DNA from: Bacteroidaceae bacterium
GTDB lineage: Bacteria > Bacteroidota > Bacteroidia > Bacteroidales > Bacteroidaceae
NCBI GenBank assembly: GCA_017468985.1
Contig: JAFUHF010000084.1
Span: forward strand, 1 to 49,955
Direction: 5' to 3'
Length of the DNA: 49,955 bases
A model generated the notes under the pieces. That model saw only the letters and a list, made by a program, of their open reading frames with translations, had not been told where the DNA came from and searched no databases. Positions 24,345 to 33,649 of this stretch are shown here, in pieces. Both the position numbers and the translations under genes were made by a program. How positions within the stretch are numbered: the first letter of the stretch is position 1; each line of letters opens with the position of its first letter.

Positions 24345-26477
24345 ATGATGAATAAGAAGGAACTTACACAACTCGCTTTCAGAATCGCCCTGATGCTGAT
24401 ATCGGCAGTGCTGATCGTGCTGTTTCTGCCACGGGAACAAACTTTTTCCTACGACTACACGGTGGGCAAGCCGTGGAAGTATGGGCAGATTATAGCCAGC
24501 TACGACTTTCCCATCTACAAGAGCGACGCCGCCGTGCAGGCGGAGCGCGACAGCGTGATGAGTCGCTTTCAGCCCTACTTCGTAGTGGATGCCAGCGAGG
24601 GTGCGAACCAGATACGCCGCTTCAGAAGCGACATCAACGACTCCCTGAAGCTGCGCAGCATACCAGTGTCGTATGTGAAGTATGTTTCGAAATGCTTGCA
24701 GGACATCTATGACAAAGGCATTCTGGAAAGCCAGGAATACTCGGCACTCATGGACAGCAGCGTGACAGCCATACGCATCGTGACAGGCACCACGGCACAG
24801 TCGCACCAGCTCCGCGATTTCTACACCACACGGTCTGCCTATATGCAGATACTGATGGGCGACTCCGTGAACTACCGCCACGACTTGCTCAGCCAGCTCA
24901 ATGTAAACAACTACCTGACCCCTAACATGGAGCTTGACGTGCAGAAGACCAAGGCTGCCTATCAGGACCTGCTGGCCTCCATCTCCTACGCCAGCGGAAT
25001 GGTGCAGGGAGGGCAGAAAATCGTAGACCGTGGCGACATCGTTACGCCGCGCATAGTGAGCATCCTGGAGTCCATGAAAAAGGAATCCATCAAGCGCCAC
25101 GACAACGGGCATCAGGAACGGCTCCTCATGCTGGGGCAGGCCATGTTCGTATTGCTGCTGCTGTTGGTGTTTTCGTTCTATCTGCGGCTGTTCCGCTTAG
25201 ACTATCTCAACTCGCTGCGCAGCCTGCTGCTTTTCTACTTCCTGCTCACGCTCTTCCCCATCGCCACAGCCTTGATAGAATATTCTACAAACCAGAGCGC
25301 CTACATCATTCCCTACGCCATGGTACCGCTCTTCGTGAGGGTGTTTATGGATGCACGGACTTCGTTCGTGGCCCACGTGGTGAACATCCTGCTGTGCTCC
25401 ATCACGGTGCATGCGCCCTATGAGTTCATCCTCGTACAATTCATTGCAGGAGCCATCGCCATATTTACGGTCAAGGAACTGTCATCCCGTTCCCAGATTT
25501 TCAAGGCAGCACTGCAAGTGACTTTTGGCACGCTGGTATTCATGCTCAGCTATGACCTGAGCCAGGGACTCACGCTCAGCACGTTCGACCCCTACTGGTA
25601 CATCTGCATCTGCGTGAACGGCGTATTGCTGCTCTTTGCCTATCCCATCATGTATCTCTTTGAGCGGCTCTTCGGATTTACGTCGAGCGTGACGCTCATA
25701 GAGCTGTCGAACGTCAACATGCCGCTGCTCCGCCAGCTCTCGAAGGAGGCGCAGGGCACCTTCCAGCACTCCATGCAGGTGGCTAACCTGGCCACCGAAG
25801 TGGCCGCAAAGATCGGCGCGAAGGTGGAGCTCGTAAGAACGGGTGCACTCTACCACGACATCGGGAAGATGAAGAATCCGGCCTTTTTCACGGAAAACCA
25901 AAGCGGAGTGAATCCGCACGACAGTCTCACGGAGGAACGCAGCGCACAGATCATTATCCAGCATGTGCGCGACGGCGTAGAAATGGCCGACAAGCACCAC
26001 CTGCCCTCCACCATCAGGGACTTCATACGCACCCACCATGGTAAAAGCAAAGCCAAATACTTTTATATCAAATACATGAACAACCATCCGGCTGAGCCTG
26101 TGGACGAGACGCTGTTTACCTACCCTGGGCCAAATCCCTCCACGCTGGAGCAAGCCATACTCATGATGGCCGACTCCGTGGAAGCCGCATCGCGAAGCCT
26201 GAAGGAAATCACTGACGAAACGCTGCGCAACCTCGTGACGGGCATTATTGACACGCAAATGAAGGAAGGCTACTTCCGCGACTGCCCCATCACGTTCCAC
26301 GACATAGAAGTGGCCAAGGAACAATTCATTGCAAGCCTCAAGACCATATACCATACGCGTATCAGCTATCCCACGCTGGAACAAGGCCAGAAACCCGAAC
26401 CACGGGAAAAAGGAGGCTCCTTCTTCTCAGGCTATAAGAATTGGAATCATACGCGTCGCGACCGTAAGTGGAAATAA
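24345..26477 (+). CDS. 7TM-HD domain phosphodiesterase, PgpH-type
   Basis: Proteins of this architecture hydrolyse cyclic di-AMP. The 710-residue product has one N-terminal membrane segment (about 9-27) and an extracytoplasmic 7TMR-HDED domain (about 30-255). Seven membrane helices span about 263-460, and a cytoplasmic HD domain follows. The HD signature is GALYHDIGKMKNPAFFTENQ (His 504, Asp 505), with THHGKSKAKYFY and the distal MMADSVEAASRSL as further metal-site motifs. All are intact. A second ATG one codon later is an equal start candidate. The asparaginase gene begins 41 bases downstream. Confidence 0.93.
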   Translation: MMNKKELTQLAFRIALMLISAVLIVLFLPREQTFSYDYTVGKPWKYGQIIASYDFPIYKSDAAVQAERDSVMSRFQPYFVVDASEGANQIRRFRSDINDSLKLRSIPVSYVKYVSKCLQDIYDKGILESQEYSALMDSSVTAIRIVTGTTAQSHQLRDFYTTRSAYMQILMGDSVNYRHDLLSQLNVNNYLTPNMELDVQKTKAAYQDLLASISYASGMVQGGQKIVDRGDIVTPRIVSILESMKKESIKRHDNGHQERLLMLGQAMFVLLLLLVFSFYLRLFRLDYLNSLRSLLLFYFLLTLFPIATALIEYSTNQSAYIIPYAMVPLFVRVFMDARTSFVAHVVNILLCSITVHAPYEFILVQFIAGAIAIFTVKELSSRSQIFKAALQVTFGTLVFMLSYDLSQGLTLSTFDPYWYICICVNGVLLLFAYPIMYLFERLFGFTSSVTLIELSNVNMPLLRQLSKEAQGTFQHSMQVANLATEVAAKIGAKVELVRTGALYHDIGKMKNPAFFTENQSGVNPHDSLTEERSAQIIIQHVRDGVEMADKHHLPSTIRDFIRTHHGKSKAKYFYIKYMNNHPAEPVDETLFTYPGPNPSTLEQAILMMADSVEAASRSLKEITDETLRNLVTGIIDTQMKEGYFRDCPITFHDIEVAKEQFIASLKTIYHTRISYPTLEQGQKPEPREKGGSFFSGYKNWNHTRRDRKWK

Positions 26478-26518
26478 AACAAAGAGGTAAGCACAGCACC
26501 GACATCAACGCAACAACA

Positions 26519-27538
26519 ATGAACGCTCCACGCAAACAACCAGCCATCCTCATCATCTACACTGGCGGCACCATAGGCATGTACCAGAACGCCCAAACCG
26601 GAGCACTCTGCAACTTCGACTTCGACCGCCTGGTCAGCTACGTGCCTGAATTGCAGCGCTTCGGCTATCAGCTCGACAGCTACACCTTTCCCCATCCCAT
26701 TGACTCCAGCGACATGAGCCCCGACAACTGGGTGGAACTGGTGCGAATCATTTCCGACCACTATGAGCAGTATGACGGCTTCGTGGTGCTCCACGGCACC
26801 GACACCATGGCCTACACCGCCAGCGCGCTGAGCTTCATGCTCGAAGGGTTGAGCAAACCCGTGGTGCTCACCGGATCGCAACTTCCCGTAGGCGCACTGC
26901 GAACGGATGGCAAGGAAAATCTGCTCACTGCCATCGAGATAGCAGCCGCACGCGACAAAAACGGCCAGGCCATGGTGCCTGAGGTATGCGTATTCTTTGA
27001 AAGCCGCCTCATGCGCGGCAACCGTACTACGAAAATCAATGCCGAAGGCTTTGACGCCTTCCGCTCATTCAATTACCATTCGCTGGCCCATGCCGGCATC
27101 CATCTGCGTTTTGAGCGTCAATACATCCGCCGCGTGGACGCTAACACACCGCTGACCCCCCATTTTAGACTGGACCGTAACATCTGCGTGCTGACGCTCT
27201 TTCCGGGCATTCAGCGCGAGATATTCGACGCCATTCTCGGCGTAAAAAACTTGAAAGCCGTGGTGCTCAAGACGTATGGCGCAGGCAATGCTCCCCAGCG
27301 CGAATGGCTGCGCGAGGTGTTGAGCCACTTGCGGCAGCGTGGCGTGGTAGTGGTCAACGTGACCCAATGCTCCAAAGGAACCGTGGAGATGGCGCGCTAC
27401 GAGTCAGGACTGCAGCTGCTGCAGAATGGCGTGGTGAACGGTTACGACAGTACGATAGAATGCGTGGTAACGAAACTCATGTTCCTCCTGGGCGAAGGCT
27501 TTGAGGGTGAAGAGCTCCGCCTCAAATTCGAAAACTAG
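26519..27538 (+). CDS. ansA: L-asparaginase, type I
   Basis: The enzyme hydrolyses asparagine to aspartate and ammonia in the cytoplasm. The 339-residue product has the first catalytic loop ILIIYTGGTIGMY (Thr 15) and the second VVLHGTDTMAYTASALSFML (Thr 94, Asp 95). PVVLTGSQLPVGALRTDGKENLLTAIEIA follows, with the catalytic Lys. There is no signal peptide, consistent with type I. An upstream in-frame ATG at 26468 overlaps the HD gene by ten bases and adds an unconserved leader, so 26519 is preferred. It converges with the cytidylyltransferase gene across 61 bases that lack an obvious terminator. Confidence 0.94.
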   Translation: MNAPRKQPAILIIYTGGTIGMYQNAQTGALCNFDFDRLVSYVPELQRFGYQLDSYTFPHPIDSSDMSPDNWVELVRIISDHYEQYDGFVVLHGTDTMAYTASALSFMLEGLSKPVVLTGSQLPVGALRTDGKENLLTAIEIAAARDKNGQAMVPEVCVFFESRLMRGNRTTKINAEGFDAFRSFNYHSLAHAGIHLRFERQYIRRVDANTPLTPHFRLDRNICVLTLFPGIQREIFDAILGVKNLKAVVLKTYGAGNAPQREWLREVLSHLRQRGVVVVNVTQCSKGTVEMARYESGLQLLQNGVVNGYDSTIECVVTKLMFLLGEGFEGEELRLKFEN

Positions 27539-27599
27539 TTGGCAGGGGAATTAACAGCAGAATAATCCGCTTTCCAGTAGCGAATCATTTTGCTTTTGA

Positions 27600-28325
27600 C
27601 TATAAAATCTGGGAATTTTCGCGAGCCTCAACGATGGCCTTGAAAATAAAGTAGTCCGTTGGTGTAGTAATTTTGATGTTTTCAGAAGGGCCTATGATGG
27701 TGTCTACACTGTAACCATAGTGTGTCATCATGGTCAAAGAATCGATGAAGGTATGCACGCCGTCGCGACGGGCTCTTTCGTGGGCATCCAGAATGTGGTC
27801 CAGCCGAAACGTCTGCGGTGCACGGGCTACGAGCGAATTCTCCCGTCTGGGTATGGACAATGAGCCATCCGTCTGCTTGACCACGAACGTTTCGGTGGCC
27901 GGAACGCAGGTGATGCAGGCCCCACGCTCACGGGCTGTCTGGATATTGTCTGTGATGGTCTCTGCATGAATGAGGGGGCGAACGCCGTCGTGAATGAGAG
28001 CTATGGTCTGAGAGGCATCGCAACCGTCGGCCACGGCGGCCTGAAGACCATTATAAATGCTGTCCTGTCCCGTCTCACCACCTTCCACGATGGCTCTGAC
28101 CTTGCTGAGACCATAGAGCTGGCAAAGCTGCTGCATTTCTGCCATCCACTCCTTGATGCAGGCCACGTAAATGGCATTTATCTGCGTATGTTGCTGAAAG
28201 AGTTCGAGCGTATAGACGATGATGGGCTTACCGTGAAGCTCCAGAAACTGCTTGGGTTTAGCTCCTACGTTCATCCTGCGGCCACTTCCACCGGCAAAAA
28301 TTATGGCAATGTTATTTGTCTCCAT
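27600..28325 (-). CDS. IspD/TarI-family cytidylyltransferase
   Basis: The 241-residue enzyme joins CTP to a sugar-alcohol or polyol phosphate. The N-terminal loop IAIIFAGGSGRRMNVGAKPKQFLELHGKP binds CTP; LIHDGVRPLI and VARAPQTFRLDHIL follow. Automatic annotation would say IspD (methylerythritol pathway). However, the AGG loop, the segment EGGETGQDSIYNGL and the end ENIKITTPTDYFIFKAI resemble TarI and capsule-type ribitol-5-phosphate cytidylyltransferases more. It follows a FkbM methyltransferase gene by 29 bases, which supports a surface-glycan role. The frame extends to 28373, but METNNIAIIF at 28325 is the family N-terminus. Substrate undecided. Confidence 0.85.
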   Translation of the reverse strand: METNNIAIIFAGGSGRRMNVGAKPKQFLELHGKPIIVYTLELFQQHTQINAIYVACIKEWMAEMQQLCQLYGLSKVRAIVEGGETGQDSIYNGLQAAVADGCDASQTIALIHDGVRPLIHAETITDNIQTARERGACITCVPATETFVVKQTDGSLSIPRRENSLVARAPQTFRLDHILDAHERARRDGVHTFIDSLTMMTHYGYSVDTIIGPSENIKITTPTDYFIFKAIVEARENSQIL

Positions 28326-28354
28326 GATAGTATCGTAAAAATAAGGGAGAGAGA

Positions 28355-29278
28355 TTACCGCTCGTTGGCCCACATGCGGAGCAGACCGTGGCGGAAGAAG
28401 GGAGGCTGAGGCTCATCGTATAATCCGAAGAGCATCCAGCCCGTACTGGTTTCATGGCGGAAGTCGTGCTGGGAAGCAAAGGCCTTCAGATCATCGTATT
28501 CCCCTTGGTAGTGATAGCAGCAGGCTGCAATCTTGATGGGATAATGCTGCACAAAGAGGCCCTCCATGCCACGGAGCGCGGCCAGCTCGCCGCCTTCCAC
28601 GTCGAGCTTCACAAAGGTGGGCCTCACGCCCTCCTGCCGGAAGAACGTGTCGAGGCGAATGTTGTCGCCGTTGTCTTGGTCGGAAACGAAACGCTTGACG
28701 ATGGTGACCTTATCCCTCCACGGAGCAAAAGTTTTTTCTAAAACTTTAATCCACACTTCTTCTGTCTCGAACAAATAGATGTGTTTAGCCTTCTCGGCAT
28801 ATTGCAATGAAAGAATGCCTTCGGCACACCCCACGTCGGCCAGAATGTCATCTTCCACAATGGTGAACTCATCGGTAAGATAGCGGTGGGGCGAAGCCTC
28901 GTCCTGTTCAATCCGCAGATTGTTGATAGCCATGCGCACACGGTCGGGCTGGGCATCGGGCAGGAAGTAGAGCCGATTGCCATCGGGCAGCAGGCTAAAA
29001 GGCGTTCCATCGGCATCGAAGTCTAAGGGGACGTCGCGAAAGCGATACTTGTCGCGAAAGGGTGCCGGAAAGTATACGGCATCGGTTCTTCGACGGAGAT
29101 ATTGCAGACATTCGTTGACGGTAGCGTCAGACGAGGGGTGGTTTTTGTAATATTGAAGGATGCTGTTCCTGATTTTCCGGTTGCGCTGCCGCAATGGAGC
29201 ACCTTGGGGATCGCAGGGACGCAGCTGCTTGAGCAGGCAGATCCACGCCCAATCCATGAAGTTGGAGAATGCACTCAT
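28355..29278 (-). CDS. FkbM-family methyltransferase
   Basis: This SAM-dependent methyltransferase has about 307 residues. The SAM loop is IVEDDILADVGCAEGILSL. IYLFETEEVWIKVLEKTF and VRPTFVKLDVEGGELAALRGM follow; the last is the FkbM hallmark. FkbM enzymes O-methylate sugars or antibiotics. The first 100 residues are helical and unrecognised. The frame extends to 29296, but the TAATTTTG element at 29314-29307 would leave almost no leader there; MSAFSNFMDW at 29278 gives about 22 bases. It precedes the cytidylyltransferase gene by 29 bases, probably as one operon. Confidence 0.87.
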   Translation of the reverse strand: MSAFSNFMDWAWICLLKQLRPCDPQGAPLRQRNRKIRNSILQYYKNHPSSDATVNECLQYLRRRTDAVYFPAPFRDKYRFRDVPLDFDADGTPFSLLPDGNRLYFLPDAQPDRVRMAINNLRIEQDEASPHRYLTDEFTIVEDDILADVGCAEGILSLQYAEKAKHIYLFETEEVWIKVLEKTFAPWRDKVTIVKRFVSDQDNGDNIRLDTFFRQEGVRPTFVKLDVEGGELAALRGMEGLFVQHYPIKIAACCYHYQGEYDDLKAFASQHDFRHETSTGWMLFGLYDEPQPPFFRHGLLRMWANER

Positions 29279-29306
29279 GCGTAATGGTATTGGCATATTG
29301 TTGGTA

Positions 29307-29314
29307 CAAAATTA
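29307..29314 (-). promoter_or_regulatory. -7 promoter element of the FkbM operon
   Basis: TAATTTTG on the minus strand matches TAnnTTTG. The -33 position is not conserved. Confidence 0.5.
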
Positions 29315-29377
29315 GGAATTATTATCCGAAACGCCATTTATCTCTGCAAAAACTTAGTCCATGTGTGGGGAAGTTCG

Positions 29378-29385
29378 TACTTTTG
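29378..29385 (+). promoter_or_regulatory. -7 promoter element of the SIMPL gene
   Basis: TACTTTTG matches TAnnTTTG, 24 bases before the ATG at 29410. The -33 region is weak. Confidence 0.5.
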
Positions 29386-29409
29386 CAGCAACATCAATAG
29401 CATCATAGC

Positions 29410-30111
29410 ATGAAGAATAGCGTAAATTCAGCCATCATTATTGCATTGGGTCTGATCATAGCAGGCCTGCTGGTAGGCAAAGGCATCAGCCGTTTTGCCG
29501 ATAAGGACAGAAGCGTGCAGGTGCGCGGTTTTTCCGAACGCATCGTGGAAGCCGATAAGGTAACGTGGCCCGTACATTACAAAGCGCTGGGCAACGATCT
29601 TTCTGCCCTGCTTGCCGAAGTGGAAAAAGCCAAGGAGAAGGTACTGAAGTTTCTGACCAGCAATGGCGTACCTGCTGAGGACATCACGGTGACACCTCCA
29701 AAGGTGACCGACTACGCCGTGGCCGACTATAAACCGCAAAACATTAGCTCGCGCTTTGTGGTCAACCTCACCTTTACGGTGACTACGACCAAGGTGGATC
29801 TGGTGAGAGGCCTTACCTACCGCACCGACGAACTCGTTAAGCAGGGGATCGTCATTTTTGGCAATGAATATGGCGAAAACGCCATCTACGAATACACGGC
29901 CCTGGATAAGATCAAGCCTGAAATGATTGAAGCCTCCACAAAGAATGCCCGTGAGGCGGCAGAGCAGTTTGCCAAAGATTCCGGTAGCCGATTGGGAAAA
30001 ATAAAGCACGCCAGCCAAGGCTATTTTTCCATCGAAAACCGCGACGACAACACGCCGTGGATGAAAAAAGTTCGCGTAGTGACCAGCGTGAGCTACGACT
30101 TAAAAGATTGA
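29410..30111 (+). CDS. SIMPL-domain (DUF541) membrane-anchored protein
   Basis: The 233-residue protein has an N-terminal hydrophobic segment (SAIIIALGLIIAGLLVGKGI) that acts as anchor or uncleaved signal. A SIMPL domain follows: RSVQVRGFSERIVEADKVTWPVHYKALGNDL, then EKVLKFLTSNGVPAEDITVTPP and EASTKNAREAAEQFAKDSG. These match the Bacteroidetes branch with YxxxD and oligomer-forming helices. SIMPL proteins form periplasmic or surface ring-like oligomers and have been linked to oxidative-stress survival; the molecular role is unclear. It stands alone, 184 bases ahead of the GT117 gene. Confidence 0.88.
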   Translation: MKNSVNSAIIIALGLIIAGLLVGKGISRFADKDRSVQVRGFSERIVEADKVTWPVHYKALGNDLSALLAEVEKAKEKVLKFLTSNGVPAEDITVTPPKVTDYAVADYKPQNISSRFVVNLTFTVTTTKVDLVRGLTYRTDELVKQGIVIFGNEYGENAIYEYTALDKIKPEMIEASTKNAREAAEQFAKDSGSRLGKIKHASQGYFSIENRDDNTPWMKKVRVVTSVSYDLKD

Positions 30112-30132
30112 CAAGCCTTCCTCGCAGTGCAG

Positions 30133-30149
30133 CATCCACAGCGTGGATG
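30133..30149 (+). other. Small hairpin after the SIMPL gene
   Basis: CATCCAC and GTGGATG form a seven-base stem with an AGC loop. No T tract follows, so it is at best a weak terminator or mRNA-stabilising element. Confidence 0.35.
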
Positions 30150-30259
30150 TAATGACGTTCGACCCCGAAAAGCCTCCACATTGAAGTCGAAACCCTAAAA
30201 TAACCTTAAGAAGAAGGACAAATGCAGGGAAATAGAGGGCGAAAGTCGATTAATGTTTG

Positions 30260-30267
30260 TAACTTCG
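30260..30267 (+). promoter_or_regulatory. -7-like promoter element of the GT117 gene
   Basis: TAACTTCG is one base off TAnnTTTG and lies 27 bases before the ATG at 30295. It excludes the more distal ATG at 30253, which is upstream of it. Confidence 0.45.
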
Positions 30268-30294
30268 CGCCACATTCTGACATTCATTCCATCA

Positions 30295-33200
30295 ATGAAA
30301 CAATACAAAAAAATCAATGACTTAGTAGGTTGGTTCGTATTCCTTTTTGCTGCATTTGTATATTGCAGCACGATTGAACCGACTGCCAGTTTCTGGGATT
30401 GTCCAGAGTTTATCACCACCGCATACAAGTTTGAAGTGGGCCACCCCCCTGGTGCACCTTTCTTCATGTTGTTTGGCAACCTGTTTACGCAGTTTGTGAG
30501 CGATCCGTCGCAAGTAGCCAAGATGATCAACATCATGTCGGCACTGCTCAGCGCAGCATGCATTCTGTTCCTGTTTTGGACCATCACGCATTTGGTGCGC
30601 CGCCTGATCTGCCACAAAGGCATCGTGGAAACCACGGCCCAAACCATCACCATCATCGGATCAGGTGTGGTTGGAGCCCTGGCTTATACGTTCAGCGATA
30701 CTTTCTGGTTTAGCGCCGTAGAAGGAGAGGTTTATGCCTTCTCCAGCATGTTCACAGCCCTCGTGTTCTGGCTGATTTTGAAATGGGAGGACAATGCTGA
30801 CAAGCCTCACTCTGACCGTTTCCTGATTTTGATTGCCTACCTCATGGGCCTTTCTATCGGCGTTCACTTGCTCAACTTGCTGTGCATACCTGCCATGGTT
30901 CTGGTATACTATTATCACAAGAGCGGCTCAAAGTCTAATCTGAAGGGCTCTTTGCTGGTACTGCTGCTCTCCTTTGCCTTAGTAGGCATCATTCTGTGGG
31001 GCGTAGTACCAGGCATGGTAAAGGTGGCTGGTGTGTTCGAGTTGCTTTTTGTCAACACTTTTGGACTGAAATTCAATACGGGCGTCATCGTTTACCTCCT
31101 GCTGCTGATCGCCACCGTGCTTTGGGGCATCTACGAGAGTTATTCCGGTCGCAGTGCCAAAAAGATGAACATTTCGTTCCTCATTAGCATTGGCCTTTTG
31201 GGTATACCTTTCTTCGGAACTGGCCTGAGCTGCGTAGTTGCCGGTATCATCATACTGTCTGTGATAGGACTGCTGCTGTTCAAGCACCGTAAGATCAGAA
31301 AGAGCACCATGCTTCCGAGGGTGCTCAACACCACGCTGCTGTGCTGCCTGATGCTCATGATTGGCTACAGCTCCTATGCCGTGATTGTGATTCGCTCTAC
31401 AGCCAATCCACCCATGGATCAGAACTCTCCGGAAGACGTATTTACGTTAGCTGAATACCTCAACCGCGACCAATACGGCTCTACGCCACTGCTCTATGGC
31501 CCGGCCTACACTTCGCAGATCAAAACCGTGCGCGAAGGCGATTATCTGGTGCCTGTTCGCAAGAAGGGAGCACCCATCTATCAACGTAAAGAAAAAAAGT
31601 CTGCCGACGAGAAAGACTCTTACGAAAAGATTGGATACAAAGAAGACTACGTCTATGCCCAAAACCTCATCTTCCCCCGTGTTTGGAACGAAGGCTATGC
31701 CGGACAATACGAGAGTTGGGTAGGCGGCATTAAGGGCCACCTCGTAGACTACGACCGGGGTGATGGCCGCGTGATTCAGGTGAAAGTTCCCACGCTGTTT
31801 GAAAACCTGAAATTCTTCTTCCGCTATCAACTGAACTTCATGTACTGGCGCTACTTCATGTGGAACTTTGCCGGTCGGCAGAACGACATACAGGGCTACG
31901 GCGAAGCCGAACATGGAAACTGGATCAGCGGCATACCCTTCATTGACAATCTGCGTTTGGGCAATCAGAACTATCTACCCGATGAACTGAAGAACAATAA
32001 GGGGAATAACAAATTCTACATGCTGCCGCTCCTGCTGGGCCTCATCGGCATCTTCTGGCAAGCCTACCGCGGAAAGAAAGGCATCAGGCAGTTCTGGGTG
32101 GTGTTCTTCCTCTTCTTCATGACGGGCATCGCCATTGTGCTCTACCTGAACCAAACGCCGCAGCAGCCACGCGAGCGTGACTATGCCTACGCCGGCTCTT
32201 TCTATGCCTTTGCCATTTGGATTGGCCTCGGTGTTGCTGCCATCACGGAATGGCTCCACCGGCTGAAGCTCAACGAAAATGTGAAAGCCTCCATCGTTGC
32301 TGCAGCATGCGTATTGATACCGCTGCAGATGGGGAGCCAAACGTGGGATGACCACGACCGCAGCAATCGCTACACCTGTCGCGATTTCGGTCAGAACTAT
32401 CTCTATTCCATCACGGAAAAGAACCATCCCATTATCTTCACCAACGGCGACAACGACACCTATCCGCTTTGGTATAATCAGGAAACCGAAGGTGTGCGCA
32501 CCGATGCCCGTGTATGCAACATGAGCTATCTGCAAACGCCTTGGTACATCGAACAACTGCGCCGCCCGGCCTACGATTCTCCTGCCGTACCTATCAACTG
32601 GAATCGCTATGAATACGTTACTGGTCAGAACGAAGCCGTGCAAGTAAGAACGGAACTCAAGGAACAGCTCAAACAACTCTATCGCAAGAATCCTGAGGAA
32701 GCACGCAAGGCCTTTGGCGATGATCCATTTGAACTGCAAAACATCATGAAGTACTGGGTTCGCTCTGCCGATCCCAACATGCACTTCATTCCCACTGACT
32801 CCATTAAGCTGAAGATCGACAAGGAGGCTGTCAGGCGCTCTGACATGCTCATGATCAGCGACTCCATTCCCGATTATATATATATTAATGTAGGCAAACG
32901 CAACGCGCTCTACAAAAACAGCCTGATGCAGCTGGAAATGCTGGCCAACTGCAATTGGGAACGCCCACTCTATTTCGCTGTCACCGTAGGTCCAGACAAC
33001 TTCTTGGAATTACGCGACTACTTCATTCAGGAAGGATTGGCCTATCGCATTACGCCATTCAACACCCAACAATTGGCCAATGCCTCCGGTTTGCGCTTTG
33101 CCATGAACGTAGACGTGGACAAGATGTACGATAACCTGATGAATAAGTTCAAATTTGGCGGCATCAGCAATCCAAAAGTTTACTTGGACGAAACAGTTTA

Positions 33201-33636
33201 TCGCATGTGCATCACCCATCGCCGTATGTTTGCCATCCTGGCTCAGGCATTGGTGGAGAAGGGCGATCTGGAGCGAGCCAAGAAAGTCCTTGAAAAAGCC
33301 GAAAAAGAGATTCCCGACAACGTCAGCTACGGTGAGAATCTGGGCGGCACGCAAATCTTAGCCAACTGCTGGGCCGCCTGCGGCGAAAAGCAGAGGGCTG
33401 AAAGACTGTTGAAGATCATGGCCAAGTCGGCTACCCAATACCTGAACTGGTACATCTATCATTCGCCCGACGATGTGACCTACAACAGCTTCTATTGCAA
33501 CACACATTTCGAAGACCTGCTTGAAGTGGCTCGCATCATGCAGGACATAGAGTCACCCGAAGCCGAAGCCCTGCTTCAGCAGACCGCCGACATCTATGGC
33601 CAGTTGCAGGCACGCGGCATCAAGATCAATCTTTAA
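30295..33636 (+). CDS. DUF2723 / GT117 membrane glycosyltransferase
   Basis: The 1113-residue product has an N-terminal polytopic half (about 12 hydrophobic segments between residues 8 and 390). The DUF2723 signature SFWDCPEFITTAYKFEVGHPPGAPFFMLFGNLF lies near residues 33-65. A further membrane block around 570-640 contains QTPQQPRERDYAYAGSFYAFAIWIG, another family mark. The C-terminal third is soluble and ends in tetratricopeptide-like helices (LEKGDLERAKKVLEKAEKEIP, LLEVARIMQDIESPEAEALL). The family resembles O-mannosyl or ArnT-type transferases that use lipid-linked sugars; protein glycosylation is a reasonable inference, not shown here. A deacetylase gene starts 13 bases after its stop. 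Confidence 0.9.
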   Translation: MKQYKKINDLVGWFVFLFAAFVYCSTIEPTASFWDCPEFITTAYKFEVGHPPGAPFFMLFGNLFTQFVSDPSQVAKMINIMSALLSAACILFLFWTITHLVRRLICHKGIVETTAQTITIIGSGVVGALAYTFSDTFWFSAVEGEVYAFSSMFTALVFWLILKWEDNADKPHSDRFLILIAYLMGLSIGVHLLNLLCIPAMVLVYYYHKSGSKSNLKGSLLVLLLSFALVGIILWGVVPGMVKVAGVFELLFVNTFGLKFNTGVIVYLLLLIATVLWGIYESYSGRSAKKMNISFLISIGLLGIPFFGTGLSCVVAGIIILSVIGLLLFKHRKIRKSTMLPRVLNTTLLCCLMLMIGYSSYAVIVIRSTANPPMDQNSPEDVFTLAEYLNRDQYGSTPLLYGPAYTSQIKTVREGDYLVPVRKKGAPIYQRKEKKSADEKDSYEKIGYKEDYVYAQNLIFPRVWNEGYAGQYESWVGGIKGHLVDYDRGDGRVIQVKVPTLFENLKFFFRYQLNFMYWRYFMWNFAGRQNDIQGYGEAEHGNWISGIPFIDNLRLGNQNYLPDELKNNKGNNKFYMLPLLLGLIGIFWQAYRGKKGIRQFWVVFFLFFMTGIAIVLYLNQTPQQPRERDYAYAGSFYAFAIWIGLGVAAITEWLHRLKLNENVKASIVAAACVLIPLQMGSQTWDDHDRSNRYTCRDFGQNYLYSITEKNHPIIFTNGDNDTYPLWYNQETEGVRTDARVCNMSYLQTPWYIEQLRRPAYDSPAVPINWNRYEYVTGQNEAVQVRTELKEQLKQLYRKNPEEARKAFGDDPFELQNIMKYWVRSADPNMHFIPTDSIKLKIDKEAVRRSDMLMISDSIPDYIYINVGKRNALYKNSLMQLEMLANCNWERPLYFAVTVGPDNFLELRDYFIQEGLAYRITPFNTQQLANASGLRFAMNVDVDKMYDNLMNKFKFGGISNPKVYLDETVYRMCITHRRMFAILAQALVEKGDLERAKKVLEKAEKEIPDNVSYGENLGGTQILANCWAACGEKQRAERLLKIMAKSATQYLNWYIYHSPDDVTYNSFYCNTHFEDLLEVARIMQDIESPEAEALLQQTADIYGQLQARGIKINL

Positions 33637-33649
33637 GCCGTCACAGTCA

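Noticed and set aside
27539-27599. Terminator between the convergent asparaginase and cytidylyltransferase genes
   Set aside because: No convincing stem with a T tract was found in these 61 bases.
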